Positions 11,697 through 23,035 of a DNA stretch of 64,000 bases are shown here, in pieces. The stretch comes from Brasenia schreberi. Taxonomy: Eukaryota > Streptophyta > Magnoliopsida > Nymphaeales > Cabombaceae. The translations under genes were made by a program, and so were the position numbers. Below the pieces are notes generated by a model. The model did not search any database. It saw only the letters and a program-made list of their open reading frames with translations, and was not told the DNA's origin. The DNA is taken from contig JAYKKT010000086.1 of assembly GCA_036023115.1 (NCBI GenBank), positions 14,647,501 to 14,711,500 on the forward strand, written 5' to 3'. Within the stretch, counting starts at the first letter, position 1. Each line of letters begins with the position of its first letter.

Positions 11697-12304
11697 TTAT
11701 GGGTATGTGGGTGCATGAGTATGATTCGATGCATCAAATGAATGATTTACTGATCCTACACTAAGAAGGGGAGGATCGAGTAGGGAGTTTATGAGGGAAT
11801 GAGTTTCAGATATACCTTTTTCAAGCTTATTTACCTTTTCATGATGAGAGCAAGCATCCTTGAAGGCATCCTGAGGTTGCTCTAGCTCATGCAAGCTTCG
11901 AGCTCCCGTTGCTTTGCGAGGTCTTGGATTTCATCCTCCAAGCCTATGTGTGTGCAACCCTCATGTGAAGTAGATGTTTGAATCTCAACACTTGCTACAT
12001 TTGTAGTCTCATTTTCTTCATCGGATTTTAGGCTCAATTTGGTTTTTCGAGTATGGTTTTTCTCTTTATGTACCCGAGATGATTTTTCATGGGAATAATG
12101 TGCCTTAACCTTTTGGCTTAGGGCCTCAACTTCCCTTCTAAGTTGCCTTGCTCTTTCTCTCAAAGAGGCAAGTTCTTCATCTCGAGTTTTAGAGGATTTT
12201 TTTGTGGTTTTGGAAAACCGATTTGGGAAATGTGATGAGGATCTGAACTTGACATTGTTTTTGAAGAAAAATTGATCCGTGCACAAGAGAGGTATTAACA
12301 CCAA
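11697..12304 (-). pseudogene. Ty3/gypsy gag N-terminal coiled-coil region
   Basis: Two overlapping open pieces (11882-12304 and 11697-11894) encode a basic, glutamate-rich protein with a clear heptad stretch (DEELASLRERARQLRREVEA) and many KSSK/TRKTK basic runs. The same sequence recurs at 14773-15036 next to another LTR. It begins just inside the primer-binding site of LTR A, so it is the N-terminal part of that element's gag. A frame change separates the two pieces. The function is inferred from position, since this part of gag is poorly conserved between families. Confidence 0.7.
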
Positions 12305-12360
12305 AGTTTTGAAGAATTGGAGTTTGAAAAATCACCTAGATTTGAAATCCTCAAAGTCTA

Positions 12361-12384
12361 GAGTTCCACCGGGCGTGCCAATTT
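12361..12384 (-). promoter_or_regulatory. Primer-binding site of LTR A
   Basis: Adjacent to the LTR end the minus strand reads TTGGCACGCCCGGTGGAAC. It is shared, with few changes, by LTRs B and C. Confidence 0.8.
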
Positions 12385-14417
12385 TGTAGATGTAAAAATT
12401 TTACTCTAAGCCTATGTAGAGACTTAACAAAAACTTTTCAACACAAATTCATTGCGTGAGCATGCTAGCTAGTTTCCAAAAACTAGCAAAGTTTTGAAAA
12501 TCTAACTTATTTGATGATTGTGGCTAAGCAGGATCTTTTCGCTTTAGGCCTTCTTGAATCGATGCTCAAGGGTTAGCCTAAGTGCTTTGAGGATTTCAAA
12601 TGTGCAGGTGAAGTTTCAAATCCAAGTAAAAAATAAGGTGTTGACAATAACAAACTCGTGCACTTTGGTTTCAAGTTTGAAAATCAGCAAGTTCTGAAAA
12701 ATAGAAACTAGTTCTATTTTCAGAGCTTGTTTCCCGAATTTGTTTGGGTGACCTAGAGATCTCCAAAATTTATAAAAATTTTACAAGACATAGCTTAGAA
12801 TGTAAAGATTCTAAGCCTATTTTTTTTTGAATTTTAGGATTGGGATGATGTAGAATTAAATTAGCAAAGTGTCTCTGCTCATACGCTCAGAACTGTTCTA
12901 TCACAGAAATATAGAGACCCAAAGATAGGTTTGTATCTCGATACTCATAGTTCTAATTTTAGTGCACTTAGTCTTCTTAGAAAGCTATGGATATCATATT
13001 TCTAATGAACTAAGTTTCACTAAATTTGGATAATTACAGACAGAGTTATAAGATGATTACCCAAGCTCTATTGTAGGAAAACAATTTTGGTAGAATGTTT
13101 CTGAATTTTTTCTGATCTTACACACCTTTTAATAAGTGGTTGCACGGCCCTAAAATTCTTGAAAATTTTAGTACAAGTGGGATTGTGTGTAGATAACGTG
13201 TGACAAATTTCAAAATGATCGGAGCAGCAGTTTAGCAATGAAAAATAAAGCAATCAACATATGCAAGAATGCTGAAATTCATAATTTTATTTTTAGAACA
13301 TACGTGATGCAAACTCACCCAAATTCAAATTGCAACAACACAATGTCCCAAAATAAATTGCTGAAGGGAAAGGAATGGAAATATATAGATTAGCTTAAGC
13401 ATAGAGGGGATTAGAAGTTATAAGACTTGTATAACATATAGAGAGGTAGAATCAAGAACACAAACAATTAGAGTGCATAAGCAAGAAATGGAAATTTCAG
13501 CACATCTGCTTCTTATTACATCATGGGGGGAGACAAAGCTCCATTAATACAATTTCTTTTGAATTGAATATGAAGAAGAGATGGAGATAAACAAAAGAAA
13601 ATGATACTTACATGATTTCTCCAAGGATCGGCCCTCAATGGTACTCCACGACCCTCACCTTTCCCCTTTCTTCTCTCTATTTTCTTCTGACTCTCACACT
13701 CTAACTTGCAGCACTTTGCCTAGTTTCTACACTCTCTTCTCCTATTTAAGACCTTCCCTAGTAGCTCACTAGACTCCAAAGGTACAACACTTTGATGCCC
13801 CAAAGCCTCCAAGACCCCAAGATGCAGCCACTCTCCAAGATGAAGAAGTCGCCGCCCCCCCCTTGGCCTCTATTTATAGGCCAAGGGGTGCCTCTTCTAG
13901 GCCCTTCCTTGGGGCAGGTCTTCTTTGATCCAAATCCAGCCCCAAGGCTTGGTTCTTCACATGGATGTGTGGTCCCTCTTGGTCAAAGATAGACCAGCCC
14001 CATGTGGGCTGGTTCTTGGTTCAAACCATGTGCACCTAGTCATGGTCATGCATCATGTTTAACTCAAGTGAATTAAGTCTAGGTCTTAGTCAAGTCCAAC
14101 TAGGTTTAGGTTGGTGAGGCTATCCACTTGACTTGATGGAGACGTGCCTTAACTCGAGTCCATTTGTTTCCTTGCTTCATGGCTTGACTTTCACGAACTC
14201 GATCCCGGCTTGAAGTGGGCTCCAACCATTGCCTTGATCTTCACCTGATTTGTTCATATCCTTTAGGCCTTATCCCTTCAGCTTTAACTTGAGCCTTTTT
14301 ATCTTTAAAATTCTTATTTTAAAGATTTAAAATAAGAATTTAAAAGTAGAGGTTTTAAACTAATCGATTTTTTAAATTAAAAGTATTTTCAGAAAAAATT
14401 TATTTAGGGTGTTTACA
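12385..14417 (-). repeat. LTR A (5' LTR of the 7447-14417 element)
   Basis: This 2033-bp LTR starts TGTAAACACCC and ends CATCTACA on the minus strand, with the primer-binding site next to it. It carries a TATA box (CTATAAATAG) inside a perfect inverted repeat at 13861-13886. No polypurine tract precedes it: the right flank (14418 on) is gag sequence of another copy, so this element sits inside the gag of the neighbouring one. No matching 3' LTR was identified to the left. Confidence 0.85.
13861..13886 (-). promoter_or_regulatory. LTR A promoter: TATA box in a hairpin
   Basis: CCTTGGCCT, eight bases, AGGCCAAGG: a perfect 9-bp inverted repeat whose loop holds the TATA box (minus strand CTATAAATAGAGG). 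The same layout is kept in LTR B. Confidence 0.7.
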
Positions 14418-15240
14418 CTTGTCTACCTTTCCATGGTGAGAGCAAGCTTCCTTATAGGGGTCTTGAGGGTGTTGTATCTCATACATAGCTTCGAGCTCTC
14501 GTTACTTTTTGAGGTCTTGGATTTCATTCTCCAAGCCTGTGTGTGCAACACTCATTCTCCCTTGTGTTTTTAAAAATGTGTGAGGTGGTGCTCATGGGAG
14601 TAGAACCCATCGGAGCGAATATTTGTGGAAAATTTTGAGTGACTTGAGTGAAGTGATCCTCATGCCCCACTCCGCTTATGTGCCTAGAAATGTGGACTTC
14701 TCTTTCAATTTTTAGAATTTCAAATTTGTGATTTTCAAATATTTTTTATTTTTGAAGATTTTTCATATTTTTTTATTTTTCCAAATGAAGATTTTTTTTT
14801 AGTTTTTCAATGTAAAAAAGGGTGTTTGGATGATTAGCATAGTTAGATGATTCAATCTCAACACTTGCTATACTTGTAGCCTCATATTCTTCATCAGATT
14901 TTGGGCTCAATTTGGTTTTCCGAATATTGTTTTTCTCTCTATGTACCCGAGATGATTTTTCATGGGAATGATGTGCCTTGACCTTTTGGCTTAGGGCCTC
15001 GACTTCTCTTTCAAGTTGCCTTGCTCTTTCCCACAAAGAGGCAAGCTCTTCATCTTAGGCTTTAGAGGATTTTCTTGTGGTTTTGGAAAACCGATTTGAG
15101 AAATGTGATGAGGATTTTCTTGACACGTTTTCAAATGAATCATCTAAACTTGACATTATTTAAAGAAAAACAACTTGTGCACAAAAGATTTTCGAAAAAA
15201 TAAATTTAAAAACCAACACCAAATCAATTAACCCTCAAAG
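14418..15240 (-). pseudogene. Truncated gag copy between LTRs A and B
   Basis: On the minus strand 15140-14419 repeats the gag N-terminal region of 11830-12300: WERARQLEREVEALSQKVKAH and EKSSRVHREKN at 14773-15036, then the same downstream words. It is broken at 14418 where LTR A begins. It belongs to the element whose LTR lies at 15269-18605. Confidence 0.75.
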
Positions 15241-15268
15241 ACTTAAATCCCACCGAGCATGCCAATTC
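15241..15268 (-). promoter_or_regulatory. Primer-binding site of LTR B
   Basis: Minus strand TTGGCATGCTCGGTGGGAT directly after the LTR end, aligned to the sites of LTRs A and C. Confidence 0.75.
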
Positions 15269-16704
15269 TGCAGATGTGAAAAATTCACTTCAATCCTATG
15301 TAGAGACTTGAAATAAATTCTTCAAACCTACTTCGTTTGCACGAGCATGCTAGCTAGATTTCAAAAACTAACAAAAGTTTAAAACATGACTTTGGCAATT
15401 GTGGCTAAGCGAGATCCTTTCGCTTTAGGCCTTTTTGAACCGATGCTCAAGGGTCAGCCTAAGCACTTTGAGGATTTGTAGGTGAGATTTCAAATTTACT
15501 TCCAAAGAAACCCGAGAAAATGTGAACCAACTCGTGCACAAAGTGTTTTTGGAAGATAAGTCTTTATCAAGTTCTGAAATATAGAAATTGGTTTTGTTCA
15601 GAGCTTGATTTCTAATTTTACTTAAGTATCTTGTAAATTTCTAAAAATCATAAAAATTTAATAGTGATTAGACACCTTTGTGGAGCTTCAAAAACTATTT
15701 TTTTCTTATTTTTGGGGGCTAAAGTGATCTAGAATTAAATTGGGAAAATATCTCTACTGAGACACTTGGAACTATTCTGTCACAGAAATATAAAGACCCA
15801 ACGAAATGTTTGTATCTTGGTACAAAGAGCTCTAATTTTTATGCACTTAGTCTTGTTAGAAAGCTATAAATATCATAGTTCTAATAAACTAAGTTTCACT
15901 AAATTTTGACAAGTATAGACAGAGTTATAGGGTAATTACCCAGGCTCTATTGAAGGAAAACAATTTTGACAGAAATATTTCTGAATTTTTTCCGATCTTA
16001 CACACCTTTTATTACATGGTTACACAGACCTAAAATTCTTCAACTTTTATTACAACTGGGCTTCTATGTGTAAATAAAGTGTGGCAAATTTCAAGTTGAT
16101 CGGAGTAGCAGTTTAGCAATGAAAAATAAATCAATCAACATATGTAGGAATGTTGAAATCAGATTTTCTTATTTTTACAACATACATGATGCAAACTCAC
16201 CCGAATTTAAATTGCATCAACACAATATCCCAAAGTAAATTGCTGAAGGAAAATGAATAGAAATATATAGATTAGCTTAAGCATAGAGGGGATTAGGAGT
16301 TATAGGATGTTTATAACATATAAAGAGGTAGAATTAAGAATACAAATAATTAGAGTGCATAAGCAAGAATAAAAAATTGCAGCACATCTACTTCTTATTA
16401 CATCATGGGGAGACAAAGCTCCATTAATATAACCCCTTTTGAATTGAATGTTAAGAAGAGAATAGAGAGGAATAATGGATGAGGAATACTTACTAGATTA
16501 CCTCCAAGAATCGGCTTACAAATGAAACACACGGCCCTCACCTTCCCCTCTTTTTTCTCTCTTCTTTTCTCACTCTTACTCTTTAATCTTGCAGTACTTT
16601 GCCTACCTTTCTATACTCCCTCTCTCTCTACTCTTCCCTAGAGGAGACTCATGAAATGCCTCAGCCAAGATGCCCTCCCAAAGCTCACCAATGCTGGAAA
16701 TCAT

Positions 16705-16736
16705 CCCCCTTGGCCTCTATTTATAGGCCAAGGGGG
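16705..16736 (-). promoter_or_regulatory. LTR B promoter: TATA box in a 12-bp-arm hairpin
   Basis: CCCCCTTGGCCT, eight bases, AGGCCAAGGGGG is a perfect inverted repeat. The loop and stem edge give CTATAAATAGAGG on the minus strand, the expected LTR TATA box. Confidence 0.7.
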
Positions 16737-17691
16737 GCCCTTCTCTAGATGGTTTTTTGGGGTGGGTGCTCCATGGCCCAAGACCCAGCCCCGAAGCTTG
16801 GTCTTCACGTGGCCTTGTGGTCCCATTTGGTCAAGACTGAACCAGCCAATGCAGCTCCAAGTGGGCCAGTTAGGTCTTGGCTCGAGTCACCTTGGATCTT
16901 GATCCCATCGTCTAGTCATGGGATGGTTGTGTTTAATGAAAAAAATGAGCTAACTGAGATGGGTTCGGTCAAGGCTAGGTAAAGGGGATTTCAATTGTGG
17001 TTTAGCCAAAGAATATAGGGTGAATATGGCTAAGGTGAGTCTAATTCGGTCTAGTTAAGGTCACTTGGTTAGAGCTAGACCACGAGTCATGGTTAGCCTA
17101 GGTGAATCAAGTCTAGGCTTTCATAAAATTCAACTAGGTTAGGTTGGTGAGGCTACCCACTTGGCTTGGTCTTTGATAGGGCCCTGCCTTGACTTGATTT
17201 GATCCACTTCCTTGATCCGTATCTTGATCTACACGAGCTTTATCTTGGCTTGATGCGGGCTTTGCTTAACCTTCGCCTTGATCTTCGCTCCCATCTTGAT
17301 TTGTTTCTATCCTCTAGGCTTCATTCCTTCAACTTTCTCCAGTCCAGCTAGGTGCCCTTCTTCATGGGTCCTTGGCTAGGTTTGGCCTTGAATCATCAGC
17401 TTTGTTTTTGCCAATTGTCTTTATCTCATGCTTTACTCTCTCTTAGTTGGCAGCTTTATCCCTGAATTGGACTTGAATCCTGTGCTTGATTTCAGATTAA
17501 TGGTTTCAAATATTTCTTTTGATTATTTAAAATTGTTTCATTATATTTGAAAATATTAAATTTTGTCAAAATCTTCAAATATTGTTCTTTTTTAGAACAA
17601 CTGAGTTCCATTCCCATTGTTCGTTTGTATGGGCGACCTACTTTTGCCCCGTGAGTCAGTCTACAACTACCTTGACCATTTAACCCTTTTC

Positions 17692-17799
17692 ATGGGTGTA
17701 GGGTGTCGAACCACTTTAATCACTTCGATGGGTGTAGGGTATCGAACCACTTTAACCACTTCAACGGGTATAGGGTACCAAGCCACTTTAACCACTTTA
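17692..17799. repeat. 36-bp minisatellite, three copies in LTR B
   Basis: Units at 17692, 17728 and 17764, with a decayed fourth after 17800. Same unit as at 2957-3099. Confidence 0.9.
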
Positions 17800-18605
17800 A
17801 TAGGTATTAGGTCTCGGAATGAGACTATTCTGAACTGGACGAATTTCTGAGGTCTCGCTTGGATATGATTTGATTCAAAAGATTTTGATAAACTTGATAT
17901 TTAGGTCTCTTTTCAATTATTTCTTTGAAGAAAATTGTTTGAAACCATCATTTCTTTAGATGAAATCATTTGAAAATGAAGAATGTTGTCAATTTAGGCT
18001 TGAGAGCAAAGCAATCATTTTTTTTGTCTCTTTGTCAAATTTTGATTTTTCTGAGAGGATGCCATTTACCTTTATTTTTAGGCTGCCACGAAATTTTTGT
18101 GTGAAAATGAGTTTGTTTAAGGTGTATTTATTTGAAAACCCTTAAGAAACCCAAAATCGTGATTTTTTCTTGAAAAGATCAAATTATTTTAAGAAAACAT
18201 TTGGGTGTTTATAGTAGGATCTTCCTCGATCGAGGTATTTTGGCCTTTTTACTTTACTTTTTTGCATGGACTTGAGTTATCACCGAAGTAGAGCCTTTCG
18301 AGATTCCACTCTTTTCTCCTCCATGTTTTAAACCTTTTCATTCTATTTTCTATTTTTAAATATTTTATTTTTATAGGGGTAAAATAGTCATTTTATAAAT
18401 ATTTTGTAGGTAAAACTTATTTTGGTATCAAATGCCCCATTTTAACTTTTACAACCCTTTCTTAAAAAAGGCATGCTTGAAACAATGAAATTTTGCCAAT
18501 AAAGTCTTGAGGGTAAAATGATCATTTTTTAGATTTTGTAAAAGTTCAAAATTTTTTGTGGGATTAGGAGTACCTCTCATTTTTAGAAAATTTTGGGTGT
18601 TTACA

Positions 18606-18652
18606 AATGTCCCTCTTTGTCATTAACCAAATTTATTTGGTTAATGACAAAG
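18606..18652 (-). promoter_or_regulatory. Polypurine tract and 18-bp perfect hairpin beside LTR B
   Basis: Next to the LTR start, the minus strand reads GACAAAGAGGGACATT, a purine-rich tract in the position where plus-strand priming occurs. It overlaps a perfect inverted repeat: CTTTGTCATTAACCAAAT at 18615-18632 and its complement at 18635-18652, with a two-base loop. Confidence 0.65.
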
Positions 18653-19420
18653 AATAACATCGCTAAAATTTTTCTTCCAAGATTTCATTTGAGAGTACGA
18701 ACTTTCCCTTTTCTTGATTGAGGACTCATTTCCTGAACTTAGGTTGTCTTAACTCCGAGGGAGGACTCTTTGCTAAAGGGGACTCAATGGATCGAATGAA
18801 AACAAGGTCATTAGAGATGCACATGAGCTTGAGGTATGTGAGATATAATGGATGAATAAAGTGTGTTGGTGACTCTATGAGACATTTTGGGAGCCTGACA
18901 AGATCCTGTGAAGGTTAGCTACCCTAAGTGGGATGACTTTTATGCCCATTTTCTTGACGCTTTGGGGTTTTGTAAAATCTTTTTTTAAAGGTACTCTCTC
19001 TTAGTTTTTATTGGACAAGACTTTCGTCTCCTATATTTCCCCTAACTTCGATCTTAATTCTCTATTACTACTATGGAGCTTTTTGGTGTTGAAAAACTCA
19101 ACATTTCAAAACTCTATTTTTTACACTATAAGGCCTAATTCTCAACATCAATTAGACAATATTTATTGTGAGTTGTTTCTCCTCTAGACGTGATATTTCT
19201 TGAGATATTGCGTGTCTACAGGGTCTATCAAGTTTCTTTCCTCGACGTCAATTAGACAATATGTATTGTGAGTTGTTTCCCCTCTTATGATATAGGGACC
19301 TCTACAATGAGACCTCCATTTTCTCAGAGGATGTGGGCTCCTTTGGTGTATGGTTTTCAACATGAGGTCTTCTACCTTAAAATGGTGAGCCTTCATGTGT
19401 TTCTTATTTCAAACACCCCA
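18653..19420 (-). pseudogene. Integrase C-terminus and 3' end of a further Ty3/gypsy copy
   Basis: Minus-strand 19396-19184 encodes an integrase tail (HHFKVEDLMLKTIHQRSPHPL, then RGPYIIR and LIDVEERNLIDPV) close to the one at 7447-7700. A stretch of about 100 bp is duplicated at 19141-19283 (ATTAGACAATAT, then TATTGTGAGTTGTTT). The tail leads into the polypurine tract and LTR B, so this is the 3' end of a copy whose remaining pol is missing. Confidence 0.8.
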
Positions 19421-19619
19421 AAAAAAAATTATGAAAATTTTTTTTTTTTAGAAAATGGGCTATTTTTGGGATCTTTGGGCTTTCAAATAAAAATACAACA
19501 AATGAACTCATTTTGGTATCAAAAATTTATAGCGACCTCAAAATGATGGTATATTACATCCCTTTAAAAAAAATCGAATTCTGACAAAATTGTATAAAAA
19601 TATCTATTTTGCCCTCATG

Positions 19620-20230
19620 ACCAAAATGATAGGATTTTCCCTTTTTAAATGATTGCCTTCAAAGAAAGGATGATTTCAAACAATTCCTTTTACATAAACA
19701 AATGAAAAAGGTAATATTGGGAATCAAACTCAAAAATGTTTGTAAATTATAAATTTATGAAATTCCAAAACCCCAAATATTCAAAAATAAATTAAATCAA
19801 ACCAGACCTCAGAAATTCGCCTGATTGAGAAGGGTCTCATTCCAAGACCTGATGCCCAGGGTTAAAGTGGTTCAACACCCTACACCCATTGAAGTGGTTA
19901 AAGTGGTTCGATACTCTACACCTATGAAAAGGGTTAAATGGTCAAGGTGGTTATAGACTGACTCATGGAGCAAAAGTAGGTCACCCTTGCAAACAAAAAC
20001 TGGGAATGAAACCCAATGCTTTTCCAAAACAATATTTGAAGATTTCATTAAATTTGATGTTTTCAAATATAAAAATATTCTTTTTATATAAAGTGTTTGG
20101 AACCTGCCATATATAAAACTCAGACCGTAAGGAGGCAAACTCCCCGGAAAGAGGAGATGGCATGAACAAAAAAAAGGCAATGATCGAGCACTTGCCAATT
20201 TCGGCGTTATTGGGCAAAGTAACCCATCAT
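19620..20230 (+). repeat. Inverted LTR fragment (partner of 6250-6800)
   Basis: Reverse complement of the fragment at 6250-6800, including two 36-bp repeat units (about 19858-19930). It is in the opposite orientation to all the other LTR pieces here. Confidence 0.65.
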
Positions 20231-22430
20231 TTTTAGTTTCAGGTATAAGAAAAGAAAGTTGATAATCAAGAAAGGAAAGTCAACGTTATCCATGAAAAAG
20301 AAAAGTAATGCTCGATTCGACACGTAGTGATGCTTAATTGGGTAGGCCATTAAGAGGAAACTTACCAGTTTCATTATTCAGCATCAAAGGAATTAGGCAA
20401 CTCACCTTTCCTCGACCCCATTTGGTAAGTCCTCAAAACAGCAGCTTGACCTTGAAATCAGCACGTTGACAAGAATTGCCATAAGGGAAAAAAATTACTA
20501 ATTCAAGTCTCACACGATTCAAATATGGAACACGATTCAAATATGGAAGGTAGAAGTGATAGCAACTAAGTTTAGTTAATGTCAATCCCTTTACTTTTCC
20601 AAGTCTAGCAAGGTGGGTGCAGCCACCTTAACTCGATATGGTCTTGTTGAATATCTGTGTTGTCCAATGAAGAACCAATCTCAGCAGAAATATTATTACA
20701 GCAACAATGATGACACGGTCCAAACACACATGATATGGTGACCGTCAATGTGAACAACTCATTATGATCATTTCCCCATTGATGCTCATGTTAATCTATA
20801 TGGAAGGAGCAAGTCATTGGCTGAACAATCGGTTTTGAAGAGCAGCAAATATACTTACGAATTCACTCCTTACTTGATTCCAACATGGAAAGTTGCCCTG
20901 GTCACCTGCAGTAAGAGGACAGCTCCACCTTCAGCAACTTACACTTTTAATTGCAGCTGACGTCAATCTTGAAGGAACATATGAACACCGTCCCAATTGG
21001 AGCCACCTTCAACGTCATCTGAAAGTGTCAGCCGAATTCAACTTTCCTAAGCTGGGCCATTTAGTATAGCAGGTGCTGGACAATTTCAGCAAGAGAAGAG
21101 GACAACTTCCTTCCAAATCCAGCTGGTCACGCTTAGCAAGAGGGACAACAACTCCCTTTCCCATTCCAAATTCAGCATGAACCGCAATGACAACAACAAC
21201 ATTGTCAGCAGCTCCCTTTTCCATTCCAAATTCAGCATGAACCGCAACTACTTATTATTTAAATTGCAGCTGACGTCAATAGATGAACAACAAGCTTTCC
21301 ACGATTTGGCAAATTTCAGCCAGGCTTGGCAACTTGAAATATCACACATTGAATAGTTTGGTAAGTGAATGCAGCATGCCCTGGCTCGATTTAGAAGGCC
21401 ATGGACAGCATCTTCTTACCCCATTTCAGCAAATTGCAACAAGGCAAGTTAACTTACAAATGATTGCAGCCAATAGGCAACCTTTTGCTTATAAAAAAGG
21501 CCTCAAGGGGGATGCAATGCAGGAGCTATCAACCAACCACAGATCAATCCGAGTTCAGCAAACCATCCAGCAAGAGGGAGAGAAAGAGAGAAAGAAAGAG
21601 GGAGAGAAAGAGAGGAGGTTGTTGCCCGCCGCCAACCACCCATTGCAGACTCTCTCTCTCTCACTCACACACACACATTCACACAAACATATATATGTAT
21701 GTATTGCTTTTGCCCTCTTGGTACCCATCTGGCGGTGCTTGGGGATGTCCTAAGTAGAAGAACCATGCCACTGGTGCATGAGAAAATGTCAGGAAATGAA
21801 GAGTTTCCATTGAATCGAAGCATGCATCCACATGTCAATGCTTTGTCACAGCTAACCATAGCATTCATAATCTCATCTAACATGGCATAGTTTAACTGTC
21901 AAAGCATTAGAATGATCAAAGCTGAAATCATCAAAATCAAAGGAAAACTTTTGCTTAAATCTTTCCTTTTTTACCTTTTCTCCTTTTTAATGATAGATAA
22001 CTAAACTTAAAGCATCATCAAGTTTACCTTCAGCACTTGAGTTCTTTCGTTTTCCATTTCACCTCATTAATTCATACTTAAATGTAGCACTTTTTCTTGG
22101 GGATAAAGCCCTCGATGAATAGGAGCAAGGATACTGAAGGCCGGTATGAACTACCCATTGTTATTGTCTTCATAACCATAAGTTCAATTGTAGAATAGTA
22201 TATATACATATGAGTACATGGAGACATGCATTTAGATTAGGTAATTTCTTGGGTTTTAATCTGTATTCAGAAAAAACTTTGTTGGAAACAGTTAACTTGT
22301 CTTCCTACTCACGTATTATCATCTCTGCTGCTTCTCAGAGGAGAGTCTTTTCTCTCATGGCATAGCTCGGACTCCTCCAATATTTGTGCCTATCTTCCAA
22401 CCAAACATCGCAGACCCTTCTTTGTTTGAT
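20231..22430. other. Repeat-like region, no recognised gene
   Basis: Rich in TTCAGC/GCAGC words. It holds a 60-bp tandem duplication (21127-21186 and 21187-21246), and AATTGCAGCTGACGTCAAT occurs twice (20949-20967 and 21262-21280). A TATA-like TTATAAAAAAGG lies near 21489, followed by GA- and CT/CA-rich runs (21573-21685). It could be the LTR or non-coding part of an unidentified element. The 156-codon open frame at 21283-21753 has no recognisable domain and runs into the GA repeat. Confidence 0.45.
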
Positions 22431-22439
22431 GTTCGATCT

Positions 22440-23035
22440 GGTGATCTGGGAAATCATGATCTTGTCCCAAACACACCATTCATGTCATGTTGGTTGAATT
22501 GGTTTTCTCTGAACAGCATGGTTTTGTTAACCTGGTCTCACTGAGAACTCCTAACCGTATCAGGCAAGTTCATCCTGGAGGCTGTAATTCTAACGGCTGC
22601 CGTGGTAGTGACTCTGACTCTACACCTTCTGGGCCGCTAGGCGAGGCCATGACTTCAGTTTTCTGGGGCCATTCCTTCTGGGCTCGATGGTCTCACTCCT
22701 CATATTTGGCATCATCCAGGTAGCTCTTCAACCAACAAATGCTGAGCATTGTATAACTATATTAGTAATCTAAAATCCAAGTGAACTGATCTCTGCTGTA
22801 TACTGCCTCATTCTTCAGGCCTTCCTCCCATTCGGGTGAATCACAACAATGATCTACGGCGCTCTCGCAGCAATCATCTTCTGTCGTTACATAGTCTATG
22901 ACACCGACAACCTGATCAAGCGAGCGACACACCTACGATGAGTACATCTGGGCTGCAGTCTCCTTCTATCTGGACATCATCAACCTGTTCCTGTCTCTAC
23001 TCTCCACTGCTAGGAGCAGCTGATGGTTGAAAGGC
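22440..23035 (+). pseudogene. LIFEGUARD / BAX inhibitor-1 family pseudogene, C-terminal part
   Basis: LIFEGUARD proteins are multi-membrane-span relatives of BAX inhibitor-1. Here an exon (about 22540-22720) reads SGKFILEAVILTAAVVVTLT and then, in another frame, the GHDFSFLGPFLLGS-type stretch, ending at CATCATCCAG before GTAGCT. After an intron ending ATTCTTCAG (22819), the next exon carries TTMIYGALAAIIFC, YIVYDTDNLIKR and, in another frame, TYDEYIWAAVSFYLDIINLF. Breaks: a frame change at 22620 (CTGACTCTACACC), an in-frame TGA at about 22838, a net +1 near 22923, and a further shift near 23010. The intron is retained, so it is not a processed copy. Upstream exons were not found. A non-functional relic is the best reading. 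Confidence 0.85.

Larger units (their letters stand above)
15269..18605 (-). repeat. LTR B, long form (about 3.3 kb)
   Basis: It runs from TGTAAACACCC at 18605 to the end beside the primer-binding site at 15269. The first 2 kb (15269 to about 17340) align to LTR A. The remaining 1.27 kb is extra and holds the 36-bp tandem repeats (17692-17799). A TATA-bearing inverted repeat with 12-bp arms lies at 16705-16736. It has a polypurine tract on one side and a primer-binding site on the other, so one LTR is shared between two internal regions. Confidence 0.75.

Noticed and set aside
21283..21753. 156-codon plus-strand open frame as a gene
   Set aside because: No recognisable domain, it runs through GA and CA simple repeats, and it sits in duplicated repeat-like DNA.
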